Origin: Flavobacterium terrisoli
GTDB taxonomy: Bacteria; Bacteroidota; Bacteroidia; Flavobacteriales; Flavobacteriaceae
Direction: 5' to 3'
Assembly: GCF_030167905.1 (NCBI RefSeq)
Contig: NZ_JARGNA010000001.1
Coordinates: 1 to 64,000, forward strand
Length of the DNA stretch: 64,000 nt
The translations under genes were made by a program, and so were the position numbers. The notes under the pieces were generated by a model that did no database searches, was not told the DNA's origin, and saw only the letters and a list, made by a program, of their open reading frames with translations. This document shows, piece after piece, positions 1-7,775 of this stretch (its first letter is position 1; every line of letters starts with the position of its first letter).

Positions 1-425
1 CAGTAAACCCAAGCAAAGGGCCAACGGCGAAAGTAGACGCAGCCTTAAAACCAATCGAGGAGATTATCAAAATCAGCGAAGTGGTATTACAGCCAATCTA
101 TTTTGAATACGATAAGAGCAACATCACTCAGGCAGGAGCCTTTGAGTTAGACAAACTGGTTCAGGTGATGAAAAACAACCCGAAAATGGTTATCATGGCC
201 AAATCACATGCGGATAACAGAGGAACGGACAAATACAACGAAAGATTGTCTGACCGAAGAGCCAAATCAACCAGACAATACATCATCTCTAAAGGCATTG
301 ATGCATCAAGAATCTCTGCCAAAGGAATGGGTGAATTGGAACCAAAAGTGGATTGTGGAGCGAATTGTACTGAAGAGCAACACGCTCAGAACAGACGTTC
401 AGAATTCCTGATTGTAGCACAGTAA
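1..425 (+). CDS. OmpA-family outer-membrane protein, C-terminal part (5' end outside window)
   Basis: The reading frame is open from base 3, so the gene starts before the window; the GTG at 81 is not the true start. What is present is the OmpA-like peptidoglycan-binding domain: a first strand reading PIYFEYDKSNIT, the NRGTDKYNERLSDRRA segment, and the closing NRRSEF motif before the stop at 423-425. The conserved Asp/Arg residues of this domain bind the diaminopimelate of peptidoglycan, so the protein should tether the outer membrane to the cell wall. The N-terminal part, where a barrel or TPR/WD40-like region would lie, cannot be seen. A strong hairpin terminator follows 20 bases after the stop. 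A decayed copy of this gene's 3' end lies at 1681-1777. Confidence 0.92.
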   Translation, partial: VNPSKGPTAKVDAALKPIEEIIKISEVVLQPIYFEYDKSNITQAGAFELDKLVQVMKNNPKMVIMAKSHADNRGTDKYNERLSDRRAKSTRQYIISKGIDASRISAKGMGELEPKVDCGANCTEEQHAQNRRSEFLIVAQ

Positions 426-444
426 TCATTTACTACTAAATATT

Positions 445-476
445 AAAACCCCCAACTTTTTCAAGTTGGGGGTTTT
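445..476. terminator. Bidirectional rho-independent terminator
   Basis: A 14-bp perfect stem (445-458 pairs with 463-476) with a TTTC loop, A-rich on one side and T-rich on the other. It lies between the convergent OmpA-type gene and the radical SAM gene and can serve both. Confidence 0.9.
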
Positions 477-493
477 GGTTTTAATCGTTCCGT

Positions 494-1576
494 TCAAAAA
501 AGCAATTGTAGCTGCCCTCCTTTATACTGCTCATAGAGTGACGTGTTCAAGGCAGGGAACTGCTTTCCGGCAAAGAACTTCTTTCGCGCCAATTGCATTT
601 GCGAACGGATCATCTGCGCCAGTTCACCTTCACCCCGCATGCGGTCGCCCCAGCGGCTGTCGCTCAGGTTTCCACCGTGGCAGGCTGCAATTTGGTTAAG
701 GACTTTATCGGCCCGGTCCGGCATCGCCTTCCGAATCCAGTCGGTAAAGATTTCGCCGATTGCGCCATTCAACCGCACCACGGTATACGCCACCGACAAG
801 GCACCTGCCTCAGACGCTGTTTTGGCAATAGGGAGAATCTCGTGGCTGTTGATTCCGGGAATGATGGGCGCAATCATCACATTGACCGGAATGCCCTTTT
901 CAGAAAGCAGCCTCACGGTTTCAAAACGCTTGGCAATAGTCGCCGTTCGGGGTTCCAGAAGCAGCCTCGTCTTTTCGGTCAGCGAGGTAATCGAAATGTT
1001 GACACCCACGAGCTGGTCTTTGGCCAATTCTGAAAGCAGGTCGATATCGCGGGTAATCAATGCGTTTTTCGTGATAATGCCAACAGGATGCCTGTATTTC
1101 AGGAATACTTCAAGGCATTGGCGCGTAATTTCAAATTTACGTTCAGCCGGTTGGTAACAATCCGTGTTGCCCGACATGACAATGGTGTGGGCTTTCCAGT
1201 TTTTACTTTTGAGTTTTTCTTCCAACAATAACGGCGCGCTTTTCTTCACCAATATCTTGCGCTCAAAATCCAGCCCGGCACTATAACCCCAATATTCATG
1301 GCTGTTCCTAGCATAACAATAAATACAGCCATGTTCGCAACCCTGGTACATATTCATGGAATACCCCATGCCCACATCGGGGCTGTCCACTTTGTTGACG
1401 ATGGTTTTGGGGAAAACTTCAAGATAGCTGGTCCGGTTATCATCTGCCTTGTCGCCCTCCACCGCACAATAGTTCAAAAAGTCATCGAGCATCTCCTGGG
1501 ATTCTGCAAAAAAGCGGTTGTGCACATTTTTTTGGGCACCTCTTCCTTTAATATAGGGGTTTTGTTCGTTGGTCAT
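494..1576 (-). CDS. Radical SAM protein, PA0069/SplB-like family
   Basis: 360 aa. The radical SAM cluster motif CEHGCIYCY (CxxxCxxC) lies near residue 80 and follows a GxGYSMNMYQG lead-in typical of the PA0069/Rv2578c family, which is related to spore photoproduct lyase. Other family segments are SGNTDCYQPAE and GVNISITSL. The protein should bind a [4Fe-4S] cluster and S-adenosylmethionine; the substrate of this family is not established. It is monocistronic and convergent with the OmpA-type gene. Its coding sequence is richer in G+C than the island that starts at 1778. It sits between the intact OmpA 3' end and a decayed copy of that 3' end, so this locus has been rearranged. Family assignment is firm, function open. 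Confidence 0.9.
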   Translation of the reverse strand: MTNEQNPYIKGRGAQKNVHNRFFAESQEMLDDFLNYCAVEGDKADDNRTSYLEVFPKTIVNKVDSPDVGMGYSMNMYQGCEHGCIYCYARNSHEYWGYSAGLDFERKILVKKSAPLLLEEKLKSKNWKAHTIVMSGNTDCYQPAERKFEITRQCLEVFLKYRHPVGIITKNALITRDIDLLSELAKDQLVGVNISITSLTEKTRLLLEPRTATIAKRFETVRLLSEKGIPVNVMIAPIIPGINSHEILPIAKTASEAGALSVAYTVVRLNGAIGEIFTDWIRKAMPDRADKVLNQIAACHGGNLSDSRWGDRMRGEGELAQMIRSQMQLARKKFFAGKQFPALNTSLYEQYKGGQLQLLF

Positions 1577-1680
1577 AGTGCCTGTAAGTTACCCAATTCC
1601 TCTGCCAAATGAAAACGGGAATTGTTAAAAATGAGGGGATGTTGATAAAATTATAGTGAGGGTTTATCGAAGGGTAATAG

Positions 1681-1747
1681 GCGCTAGAACAGACGTTCTG
1701 AATTTGTTATTGTAGTGGAGTAATTGCTTAACTAAAATATATATATT
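1681..1747 (+). pseudogene. Remnant of the 3' end of an OmpA-family gene
   Basis: Bases 1688-1723 read NRRSEFVIVVE-stop and align without gaps to the last 36 bases of the OmpA-type gene (390-425) with 29 of 36 identical by hand count. An in-frame TAG at 1685 replaces the Gln codon. The similarity continues through the 3' UTR (ATATTAAAA) into a matching terminator at 1746-1778. Upstream of about 1681 no similarity is visible, so only the last dozen codons survive. Most differences are synonymous or conservative, which suggests a diverged paralogue that was later truncated. Confidence 0.75.
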
Positions 1748-1778
1748 AAAAACCCAACTTTTACAAGTTGAGTTTTTT
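1746..1778. terminator. Hairpin terminator, relict of the OmpA copy, now ending the defence operon
   Basis: Stem 1751-1760 with 1765-1774 (one mismatch), loop TTAC, flanked by A and T runs. The sequence is a degenerate version of the terminator at 445-476. On the minus strand it lies right at the stop codon of the E2-like gene, so the island operon probably uses it. Confidence 0.75.
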
Positions 1779-2479
1779 TATTCTAAATTATGAGCAATTA
1801 AATTGTCTCGAATTTTTTTAAGGTTGCTTGTTATTTTTTCTCTTCCAAGACTTTTAATAGTTTCAATTTCTTTTTCATGACAATTTTTTATTTTTTCTCC
1901 ACTACTACAAGGGCACATTCTATTGCGGGTAAGGTCTGCTTTGTTAAGTATCATTTCCAGAAAAACTAAAATGTTTTCGACAGTCGGGATTCTTAAATCT
2001 TCAAGATAATATTGAATTACACCATCTATGTGATGTTTATACTCTGCACCCGCATATACTTTTTCTTCTAACTTGAATAATTGATTAGCAAAATACGTAT
2101 ATACTTTTTCAGCAATAAAGTCCTTAATATTGATTCCAAGCCGACTCATAGCTAAAAGCTTATTATCCGAATCTACACAACATATTCCTTCTTTAGAAAT
2201 ATGCCAATCAATATCACGGGGTGTAATTTCACTACGCTCAAACACAACAGGAACACAATATGGATATGTTTCAGAAACTAATATCCCGATGTTAAAGGTG
2301 TTCCAATAATCACCTTTAACATCGCAAATATCTAATTCACCTGAAATTACCCACAACTTATCCTTCTTGATCCAGCCATAAACGAGTTTAGGAAAAGACT
2401 CTTTTACCTGAATAAAATCACGCTCAAATTGACTAATCTTCTTCGCTAAATCCATAAAACGGTTTGCTTTTAACTGCAA
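1778..2479 (-). CDS. E2-like (ubiquitin-conjugating fold) protein with C-terminal SEC-C zinc motif
   Basis: 233 aa. Residues 35-115 look like a bacterial E2/UBC fold: a GELDICD strand, a long beta-hairpin, the YPYCVP segment (72-77, matching the YPxxPP turn of E2 enzymes), then H93 and G98-I-C100-C101, matching the HPN...G-I-C active-site region, so C100 or C101 is the candidate catalytic Cys. A helical region (115-185) follows, then a SEC-C motif with C189, C191, C200 and H201 (CPCSSG...KNCH). Bacterial E2-like proteins in CBASS operons conjugate the cyclase to targets; here the neighbour is a class III cyclase and its effector. The start at 2479 overlaps the cyclase gene by 47 bases; an internal ATG at 2455 would also overlap. 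No E1 or JAB gene is nearby. The E2 assignment rests on motif pattern only. Confidence 0.7.
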   Translation of the reverse strand: MQLKANRFMDLAKKISQFERDFIQVKESFPKLVYGWIKKDKLWVISGELDICDVKGDYWNTFNIGILVSETYPYCVPVVFERSEITPRDIDWHISKEGICCVDSDNKLLAMSRLGINIKDFIAEKVYTYFANQLFKLEEKVYAGAEYKHHIDGVIQYYLEDLRIPTVENILVFLEMILNKADLTRNRMCPCSSGEKIKNCHEKEIETIKSLGREKITSNLKKIRDNLIAHNLE

Positions 2480-3455
2480 TCGGGGCCAAATTATTTATAT
2501 TTCGGTCATAAATTGGAGTTGATTTTTGTTTGAGATTTAGAACTCCTTGTAAGTCTGTAGTTATATAATCTTGCTTTTTGAGAAAAGGTAGCCAGGCAAA
2601 ATCATATTGTGTATAGTTCCAATTTTCTTCTGGAATTCTAAAAATGTATCTGTCACTTTCGTTTTCGGTTCTCTGACATACTGGAACAAAAAATTCATTT
2701 AATCCAGGTACTTCATTTTTAACATGGTCACCTACAACAATCCCGTTACTAGGGGCGCTTGACTGCATTTTGCTCGCTAAACTAGTGTGCAAACTACAAG
2801 TTGTCACTTCACTTATCTCACCAATACCAGCCATTCCCCAAACTACATCACGGTCATACCCAAGGTCAATACCAATTCTAGTATATATATCTTCTATCCC
2901 TTGCTCATTAAATAATTCCTTGAGATCAGTTTTTACGAAATAAGTAAATATTGCTGAAAACTGTAAAGCTCTTTTTACTGCGGTTTCAGGAGATGTGTTT
3001 TTATCTCCAAAGTAAACAAATAAGCCATCTCCGTGAAGACGATGAACGTATCCTCCAAAAATTAAACAAGTATGAATGGCCGCACGTTGAATGGTATTAG
3101 TAATAATCCAAACAGTTTCAGGTTCATATAGTTTAAAAAGATTAGTAGAACCTTTGATGTCAACGAACATCGACACTATATAATTTTTCTCTATGTGGTC
3201 TGTGTGCTTCAGATGTGCATGATCTGGATGAAGACCAAGTTTTTGATCAAAGTTCGGTTTTAATCCTAGCTCAAGAGCAAAGGTTTCCAAACTTGGAAGT
3301 AGTCGTTTTTCCGGAACAGATTCGTTAAGGTTTATTGCACTAAATGGTCCATTGAGCCCACTCGCTTTACTTAAGCTATCACTTAGTTTTCTTGATTTAG
3401 GGTCAGCTGCCATAGCAGCTTTTACAGTCGAAAGGTAATCGTCATAAATTCTCAT
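2433..3455 (-). CDS. pycC: Pycsar pyrimidine cyclase-like protein (class III nucleotidyl cyclase)
   Basis: 340 aa. The class III cyclase domain spans about residues 90-260: FVDIKGST with metal-ligand D99, RLHGDGLFVYFG with the second metal Asp D143, and RIGIDLG (193-199) where adenylate cyclases usually read RIGIHTG. The late catalytic helix reads LHTSLASKMQ, with a Lys where many adenylate cyclases have Arg. Residues 1-90 are an N-terminal helical region. Established: Pycsar cyclases of this type make cCMP or cUMP on phage infection and activate a membrane or TIR effector. The gene next upstream encodes exactly such an effector, 6 bases away, which makes the Pycsar call strong. Which nucleotide is made cannot be read from the sequence. 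The 3' end overlaps the E2-like gene by 47 bases. Confidence 0.85.
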   Translation of the reverse strand: MRIYDDYLSTVKAAMAADPKSRKLSDSLSKASGLNGPFSAINLNESVPEKRLLPSLETFALELGLKPNFDQKLGLHPDHAHLKHTDHIEKNYIVSMFVDIKGSTNLFKLYEPETVWIITNTIQRAAIHTCLIFGGYVHRLHGDGLFVYFGDKNTSPETAVKRALQFSAIFTYFVKTDLKELFNEQGIEDIYTRIGIDLGYDRDVVWGMAGIGEISEVTTCSLHTSLASKMQSSAPSNGIVVGDHVKNEVPGLNEFFVPVCQRTENESDRYIFRIPEENWNYTQYDFAWLPFLKKQDYITTDLQGVLNLKQKSTPIYDRNINNLAPIAVKSKPFYGFSEED

Positions 3456-3461
3456 TAGTAG

Positions 3462-3962
3462 TTATTTTAAATTGTTTAATATTAGAATTAATAGGGGTAT
3501 AAAAAGTATAAATTGAATTGCAAATAAATTACCGGCAATCTTAAGTTTCTTGAATTTTAAAGATAAGCCACAAGCTAACTGATGAACTTGTTTACGTAAG
3601 TCTTTAAGCTCGTCTTCTTCAGAAATAGAACTTTCCGATTTTGCACAAAACTCAATATGACTTAGACATGATATAGAACCAAAAAAATGCAGTGAATCAA
3701 TTCCTGGAGAAAGAAATGGTGTAGCAGCCCGGATTACTATAATCATTATTATAATGCCTAAAAGAATAAGCATCATCATTAAGAAGCACATTAAAGGAGT
3801 ACGATTTACTATTGAGGGAAGGGCAAAGTATCCTGTGACTAGACCTCCTACAATAAAAGTACTCAGACCTAAGAAAACTGAGCTCTTGTTGTTTACACTA
3901 TCATAATATTGGTCGTATCGTCCAATGCAAAAATGCAGTCTCTCTTTTTCATTTGTATTCAT
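3462..3962 (-). CDS. pycTM: Pycsar effector, three-TM membrane protein (PycTM, DUF5706-like)
   Basis: 166 aa. The N-terminus reads RYDQYYDSVNNKSS, the hallmark of the Pycsar/CBASS transmembrane effector family, followed by hydrophobic segments at about 28-48 and 58-79. Then comes an FFGSIS element (93-98), a charged cytoplasmic helix (115-142) with the family-like QVHQLA stretch, and a last TM at 143-163. Family members sense the cyclic pyrimidine nucleotide and disrupt the inner membrane, causing abortive infection. It is the first gene of the Pycsar unit, 6 bases upstream of the cyclase, so effector and activator are co-transcribed. A 6-5-6 inverted repeat at 4011-4027 lies in the 101-base gap upstream. 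Confidence 0.85.
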   Translation of the reverse strand: MNTNEKERLHFCIGRYDQYYDSVNNKSSVFLGLSTFIVGGLVTGYFALPSIVNRTPLMCFLMMMLILLGIIIMIIVIRAATPFLSPGIDSLHFFGSISCLSHIEFCAKSESSISEEDELKDLRKQVHQLACGLSLKFKKLKIAGNLFAIQFILFIPLLILILNNLK

Positions 3963-4010
3963 TTTATTTGTGGTATTAAATATTTAACCCTACAAATAAA
4001 TTACGAAATG

Positions 4011-4027
4011 ACGCATCGGATATGCGT
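4011..4027. promoter_or_regulatory. Inverted repeat upstream of the Pycsar genes (possible operator)
   Basis: ACGCAT-N5-ATGCGT, a perfect dyad in the 101-base gap between the WYL gene and the Pycsar effector. A T-run on the minus strand precedes the dyad rather than following it, so it is not a typical terminator of the WYL operon. A regulator-binding site is possible; no promoter match is clear. Confidence 0.35.
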
Positions 4028-4063
4028 GCTCAAAAAAAAATGAAAATATTTTTAATTAACTGA

Positions 4064-5065
4064 TTAATATTGACTTGCTGCGCTAAATAGAGAAGCTTTA
4101 ATTTCATTTACAACTGTAGGTGGTGAGATGATTTTGGCTTGTTCACCATAACTTCTGATTTTTGAATAAAACTCATATGAAGGAATAACTCGAATTTGAA
4201 TTTTAAATTCTTTAGTATTATCAATCAAAATCTCTTGAGTTGAATGAATCGGTAGTGTTCTTATGTAATTTCCTTGAGAAGGAGTGAAGGAGATAATCAC
4301 ATCGATTGGTTCTTCTTCAGGAACGGTTATCCCAAATGAATATTTAAAATATTCAACAGAATTAAAATTTATAGCCTCGAAGTTTTCTTTGGTAATATTT
4401 AGCGATTTAATCCTATCCAATGCTAAAGTCATTATCTTTTCGTATTTTACATTCATACCAACTATATACCACATTTGCTTGTCTTCCTTCAATAATATTG
4501 GTTTGAATTCATGAGTTTTGATTTCATCCCCGTCAAATCTTTGATACTCAATCATCAGAAGATTACAATTATGTATGGCGTGAAGTATATCAGGAATTAG
4601 CTCAATTCCTTTTAGTGGTAAATGTTTTTCAGTTTCTAAAAAAGTTTCTCGTTCGAAAAGCTCTTTTAAATTGTTTGAAATATTACTACTATCAATAACT
4701 TTCTTTATTGCTTTAGTCATTTCTGAAAAAATGGGATAGCCGCTATATTGGCTAATCGTCTTAGCATAAAAAAGCAGCGCAGTTATTTCTCCTTCCTCTA
4801 ATTCAAGTAATGCAAATATTTCCTTTGGAATGCCATTTGAAAACCATTCTCTAGTTTTCTCATCATATTCAATATTCAGATTTCTTCCGAATATTGTATC
4901 ATCATCCCTTAACTGATTCAAATCATTCTGAATCGTTCTCAATTTAGTTTCAATTCCGCTATTAACGCATGCTAAATGTATGTCTTTTGCTTTATGTCTA
5001 CCAGATCGAGCTAACTTTCTTAATATTACTCTATATCTTGGAATTGCTAATTGATTTCTTGCCAT
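4064..5065 (-). CDS. WYL-domain transcriptional regulator
   Basis: 333 aa. Residues 8-75 form a winged helix-turn-helix of the type seen in WYL regulators (IPRYRVILRKLA, then a recognition region RTIQNDLNQLRDD). The WYL domain spans about 155-240, with QMWYIVG at 198-203 and the LALDRI strand (214-219). The C-terminal WCX domain ends with SYGEQAKIISPP. WYL domains bind nucleic acid or nucleotide ligands and commonly repress defence operons until infection. It is the last gene of a three-gene operon, 3 bases after the DUF2779 gene, and lies 101 bases before the Pycsar genes, so it could control both units. Candidate sites are the palindromes at 7764-7775 and 4011-4027. Confidence 0.87.
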   Translation of the reverse strand: MARNQLAIPRYRVILRKLARSGRHKAKDIHLACVNSGIETKLRTIQNDLNQLRDDDTIFGRNLNIEYDEKTREWFSNGIPKEIFALLELEEGEITALLFYAKTISQYSGYPIFSEMTKAIKKVIDSSNISNNLKELFERETFLETEKHLPLKGIELIPDILHAIHNCNLLMIEYQRFDGDEIKTHEFKPILLKEDKQMWYIVGMNVKYEKIMTLALDRIKSLNITKENFEAINFNSVEYFKYSFGITVPEEEPIDVIISFTPSQGNYIRTLPIHSTQEILIDNTKEFKIQIRVIPSYEFYSKIRSYGEQAKIISPPTVVNEIKASLFSAASQY

Positions 5066-5068
5066 GAC

Positions 5069-7018
5069 CTATTTGATTAGTTCCTTAAAATGTTCATATA
5101 TCATAACCATTGCTAAAGTATCTAATTCACAATATTTCAACAACGCGCTTGTTAATTCGGCAATTTCGGACTCTTCCATATCTGTATATTGCAACTTACC
5201 ATAAGCAGTTAAAGCTGCTCCACCATTGTCTATGTTTTCTATTTCAGACAATGTGTTTTCAATATCTTCTTCACTCCACCCATCAAAAAGAGAAGGCAGC
5301 ATTTTATAAGGGTTTTTTACAATGCTGTCTTCTATTTCTAACCAAATATGATTTTCTGAAAAGTTTTTACTTGTAACATCTATTTGATTAAGCGGCTTGG
5401 AATATTTTTCTTGAAGAAACTTACTAGAACCTAATGAAGCCGGCAAAACTGCCTTAATAGAATTAGACCCTTTAGTTGAAGGATTGTAATAATAGCGTTT
5501 TTCTACATCCCATAAATCAATCATGTCCCTATTGCCTTTCCATACAACGGCACTATCTGATTTGGAATGGGACACACTCTGGATAAACTTTATCAAATCC
5601 TCTTTATCTTTCTCATCAGATTCAACAAGTTGAACGTAGATTGCATTTAGAATTGTATTTTCATGATTAGAGTATCTGAAAATAGTTCCATTGTCTTTTC
5701 CCAAAGCTAATTTTAGAGCTCTTAAAAATTCGAAATTTGGAAATACTCCCGGAGTATTATTTATATATTCATTAGCATGTTCAATTTTACCATTTTCGTG
5801 ATAAATATGATGGGAAAACTGAAAAGCTACTTGATCGTAAGGTTTTAACCCTTTATTAAATGGCAAAGCAACTGTGCTTGTTTCAAAATCTATGAAATGG
5901 AAAGGGAAGTTCCACTTATTCATTTCGTCTTTTAAACCATCTATATCAACATAGACGGATCTATCATTAATGACTTCTTTTTCTATTTGTAACCATTGTC
6001 TATGTGTAGTTGACAATTTATTAGCCTCAATTTTCAACCCTATCATATCTTCTGTTAGTTCATGTTTGAAGTAAACCCCTTCATCAAATAATTTGTTCCC
6101 TTTAGTAAAAAAATAAATGTCAAATATATTGGGCTTTGAAAAGTCACTTCCATTCCAATTATGTTGCTTGATAAAACATTCTTTATATCCTGATTTCAAA
6201 TCATCAACATCGCTTTTAAATTCACATGATTTACAAGTATTGAATGAAGTTTTCCAGTTGGCATATTCATCATTTTGATAAAGTTCTTTAAACTTATTAA
6301 TGGCTTCTACGAAAGTTAAACTATCGTGATATTTATATTCGTTCGATTCAATATCGGCAATAATTTGGGTTACATTTTTTCTTCCCAGAACTGAATCACC
6401 TGTTTCCTCAATAGTACTAACCCTCTTCAAAATACCAGTTCTATTCTCGCCTTTTTTACTGATTCTAAAAAGTTGATTTAATCCATTTATACTCGCTTTC
6501 TTTGTTTTATCAGCCATCATAATATAAGATTCAATGTTCCAATGAGGGAAACACAACTGCACAACATATTTTTGAAAAGCTATATCAAAAAGATAGGGTT
6601 TCCAACTGCTTACCATACCTCCTCTTTGTCCTATAAAAAGATGTTCGTTATCAGGAGTAAATGATTTCGCTTTGACTTCAATTAATTCAATATCATTTCC
6701 TTTCTTTATTAAAATATCTGTTCTGATGAATAAGCCATCTATTAAAAAAGCCGCTTCATAAATTGTTATATTTTCTTCTTTTAAAAGCTCTAGTGTTTGG
6801 TCCCATAAAAGTTGATAATCCCAATCATTGCCCTCAATTAATACTCCATTCGGATAATGCATTCTTGCTAATTCTTCAACTTGAAAACCTCCTTCTGCTA
6901 ATGCTTCCAAAAAGGCATCCGCTTTTTTCGTGTCTGCATATTCTTTTTTATTTGTATAGAAAAGCTTGTTTGGACATTCCAATCCCAGTTTAAATCTTGA
7001 TTTCGTCAATACTCTCAT
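5069..7018 (-). CDS. DUF2779 protein: Cas4/RecB-like N-terminus plus DEDD exonuclease-like C-terminus
   Basis: 649 aa. The N-terminal part resembles Cas4/AddB nucleases: C15 (LECPNKLF), D101, E114-V-K116 (the D...ExK motif), and a distal Cys set C262, C265, C281, which with C15 could hold a [4Fe-4S] cluster. The C-terminal half starts with FHFIDFET (D377, E379), has the YSNHEN segment (449-454), the DUF2779 block ending in SIKAVLP (520-526) and a final YCELDT (D633), consistent with a DEDD-type 3'-5' exonuclease fold. DUF2779 proteins are widespread and uncharacterised as far as I know. Operon position: 32 bases after the 224-aa gene, 3 bases before the WYL gene. A nucleic-acid-degrading role in defence is inference. 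Confidence 0.85.
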   Translation of the reverse strand: MRVLTKSRFKLGLECPNKLFYTNKKEYADTKKADAFLEALAEGGFQVEELARMHYPNGVLIEGNDWDYQLLWDQTLELLKEENITIYEAAFLIDGLFIRTDILIKKGNDIELIEVKAKSFTPDNEHLFIGQRGGMVSSWKPYLFDIAFQKYVVQLCFPHWNIESYIMMADKTKKASINGLNQLFRISKKGENRTGILKRVSTIEETGDSVLGRKNVTQIIADIESNEYKYHDSLTFVEAINKFKELYQNDEYANWKTSFNTCKSCEFKSDVDDLKSGYKECFIKQHNWNGSDFSKPNIFDIYFFTKGNKLFDEGVYFKHELTEDMIGLKIEANKLSTTHRQWLQIEKEVINDRSVYVDIDGLKDEMNKWNFPFHFIDFETSTVALPFNKGLKPYDQVAFQFSHHIYHENGKIEHANEYINNTPGVFPNFEFLRALKLALGKDNGTIFRYSNHENTILNAIYVQLVESDEKDKEDLIKFIQSVSHSKSDSAVVWKGNRDMIDLWDVEKRYYYNPSTKGSNSIKAVLPASLGSSKFLQEKYSKPLNQIDVTSKNFSENHIWLEIEDSIVKNPYKMLPSLFDGWSEEDIENTLSEIENIDNGGAALTAYGKLQYTDMEESEIAELTSALLKYCELDTLAMVMIYEHFKELIK

Positions 7019-7050
7019 GTTTTGTTTTGTTATAATAAAAATATTAATAC

Positions 7051-7725
7051 TTAAACATTAGGCCATATTCTCTTAATTTCTAAACACATTGTTTCAATAT
7101 CTTCCAATGTCTTTTCAATATTCTCAGGAGCTGTAAAAAAACTCTCCGCGAACACATCAACAGACAAGCATAGTTGTGGTAACACGATAATACCTGAATT
7201 TTCGAATACTAAATCGAGATACTGATATAGACAGGTTGAAACATATTTTGCCTGCTCTCTATCGAAGATATCTCCCTTAGCAATATGTAACTTCACACCT
7301 CCCAGAAAAGCTTGTCCATCAATAAAAACCTTAATGATTAAATCTGCTGAAACGATTATTTCAACATCTGAAACCACAAACGAGTTGACCTTAGGCTTTT
7401 TTAAAACTTCGTAAACGTTATCGTTTAAAAAAGAAGGAAGTTTCATTTTAATAAATCGTTCCATTGCTTCAATGGAAACTGCTTTATCACTAATTGCCAA
7501 TGGCGTTTCTGGATTTCTGCTTTTTAATTCTTGAATACCATCCAAAATTGGTTGAATGTTACCATAATTAGCAATGGCTTTTCGAATTCTAGCCTTAGCT
7601 AGGCCATAGCGAGCAACTAAAACCTTGGGAGGATTCTTTTGTTGTTTGACGATACTCCTTTTTTTATTGTCAGTGCTTTTAGAAAATCTCGCCAGTTGAT
7701 TTATGGATATTTTATACTCAGCCAT
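7051..7725 (-). CDS. Uncharacterised protein of the DUF2779-WYL operon, possible nuclease-like fold
   Basis: 224 aa; I do not recognise the family. The N-terminus (1-50) is basic, with many Lys/Arg, and could contact nucleic acid. A helical stretch follows to about residue 95. The core (105-170) is alternating beta strands with VSADLIIK (125-132) and GGVKLHIAKG (142-151), a D...(V/I)K spacing reminiscent of PD-(D/E)xK-type domains, then an amphipathic helix. No membrane segment or signal peptide is present. It is the first gene of the operon, with an AT-rich upstream region holding a 12-bp palindrome. Its job is probably linked to that of the DUF2779 nuclease. The gene is credible from its length and operon position; the function is unknown. 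Confidence 0.8.
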   Translation of the reverse strand: MAEYKISINQLARFSKSTDNKKRSIVKQQKNPPKVLVARYGLAKARIRKAIANYGNIQPILDGIQELKSRNPETPLAISDKAVSIEAMERFIKMKLPSFLNDNVYEVLKKPKVNSFVVSDVEIIVSADLIIKVFIDGQAFLGGVKLHIAKGDIFDREQAKYVSTCLYQYLDLVFENSGIIVLPQLCLSVDVFAESFFTAPENIEKTLEDIETMCLEIKRIWPNV

Positions 7726-7750
7726 AATTATGAAATAATTTTAAATCGCG

Positions 7751-7775
7751 CAAATACACTCCCTTAGTTAACTAA
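7751..7775 (-). promoter_or_regulatory. Probable promoter and operator of the DUF2779-WYL operon
   Basis: Read on the minus strand, TGTATTTG at 7758-7751 is one mismatch from the Bacteroidota -7 box TAnnTTTG and lies about 25 bases before the first start codon. Just upstream is the perfect palindrome TTAGTTAACTAA (7764-7775), which would fall in the promoter spacer, where a repressor such as the operon's own WYL protein could bind. Confidence 0.4.
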
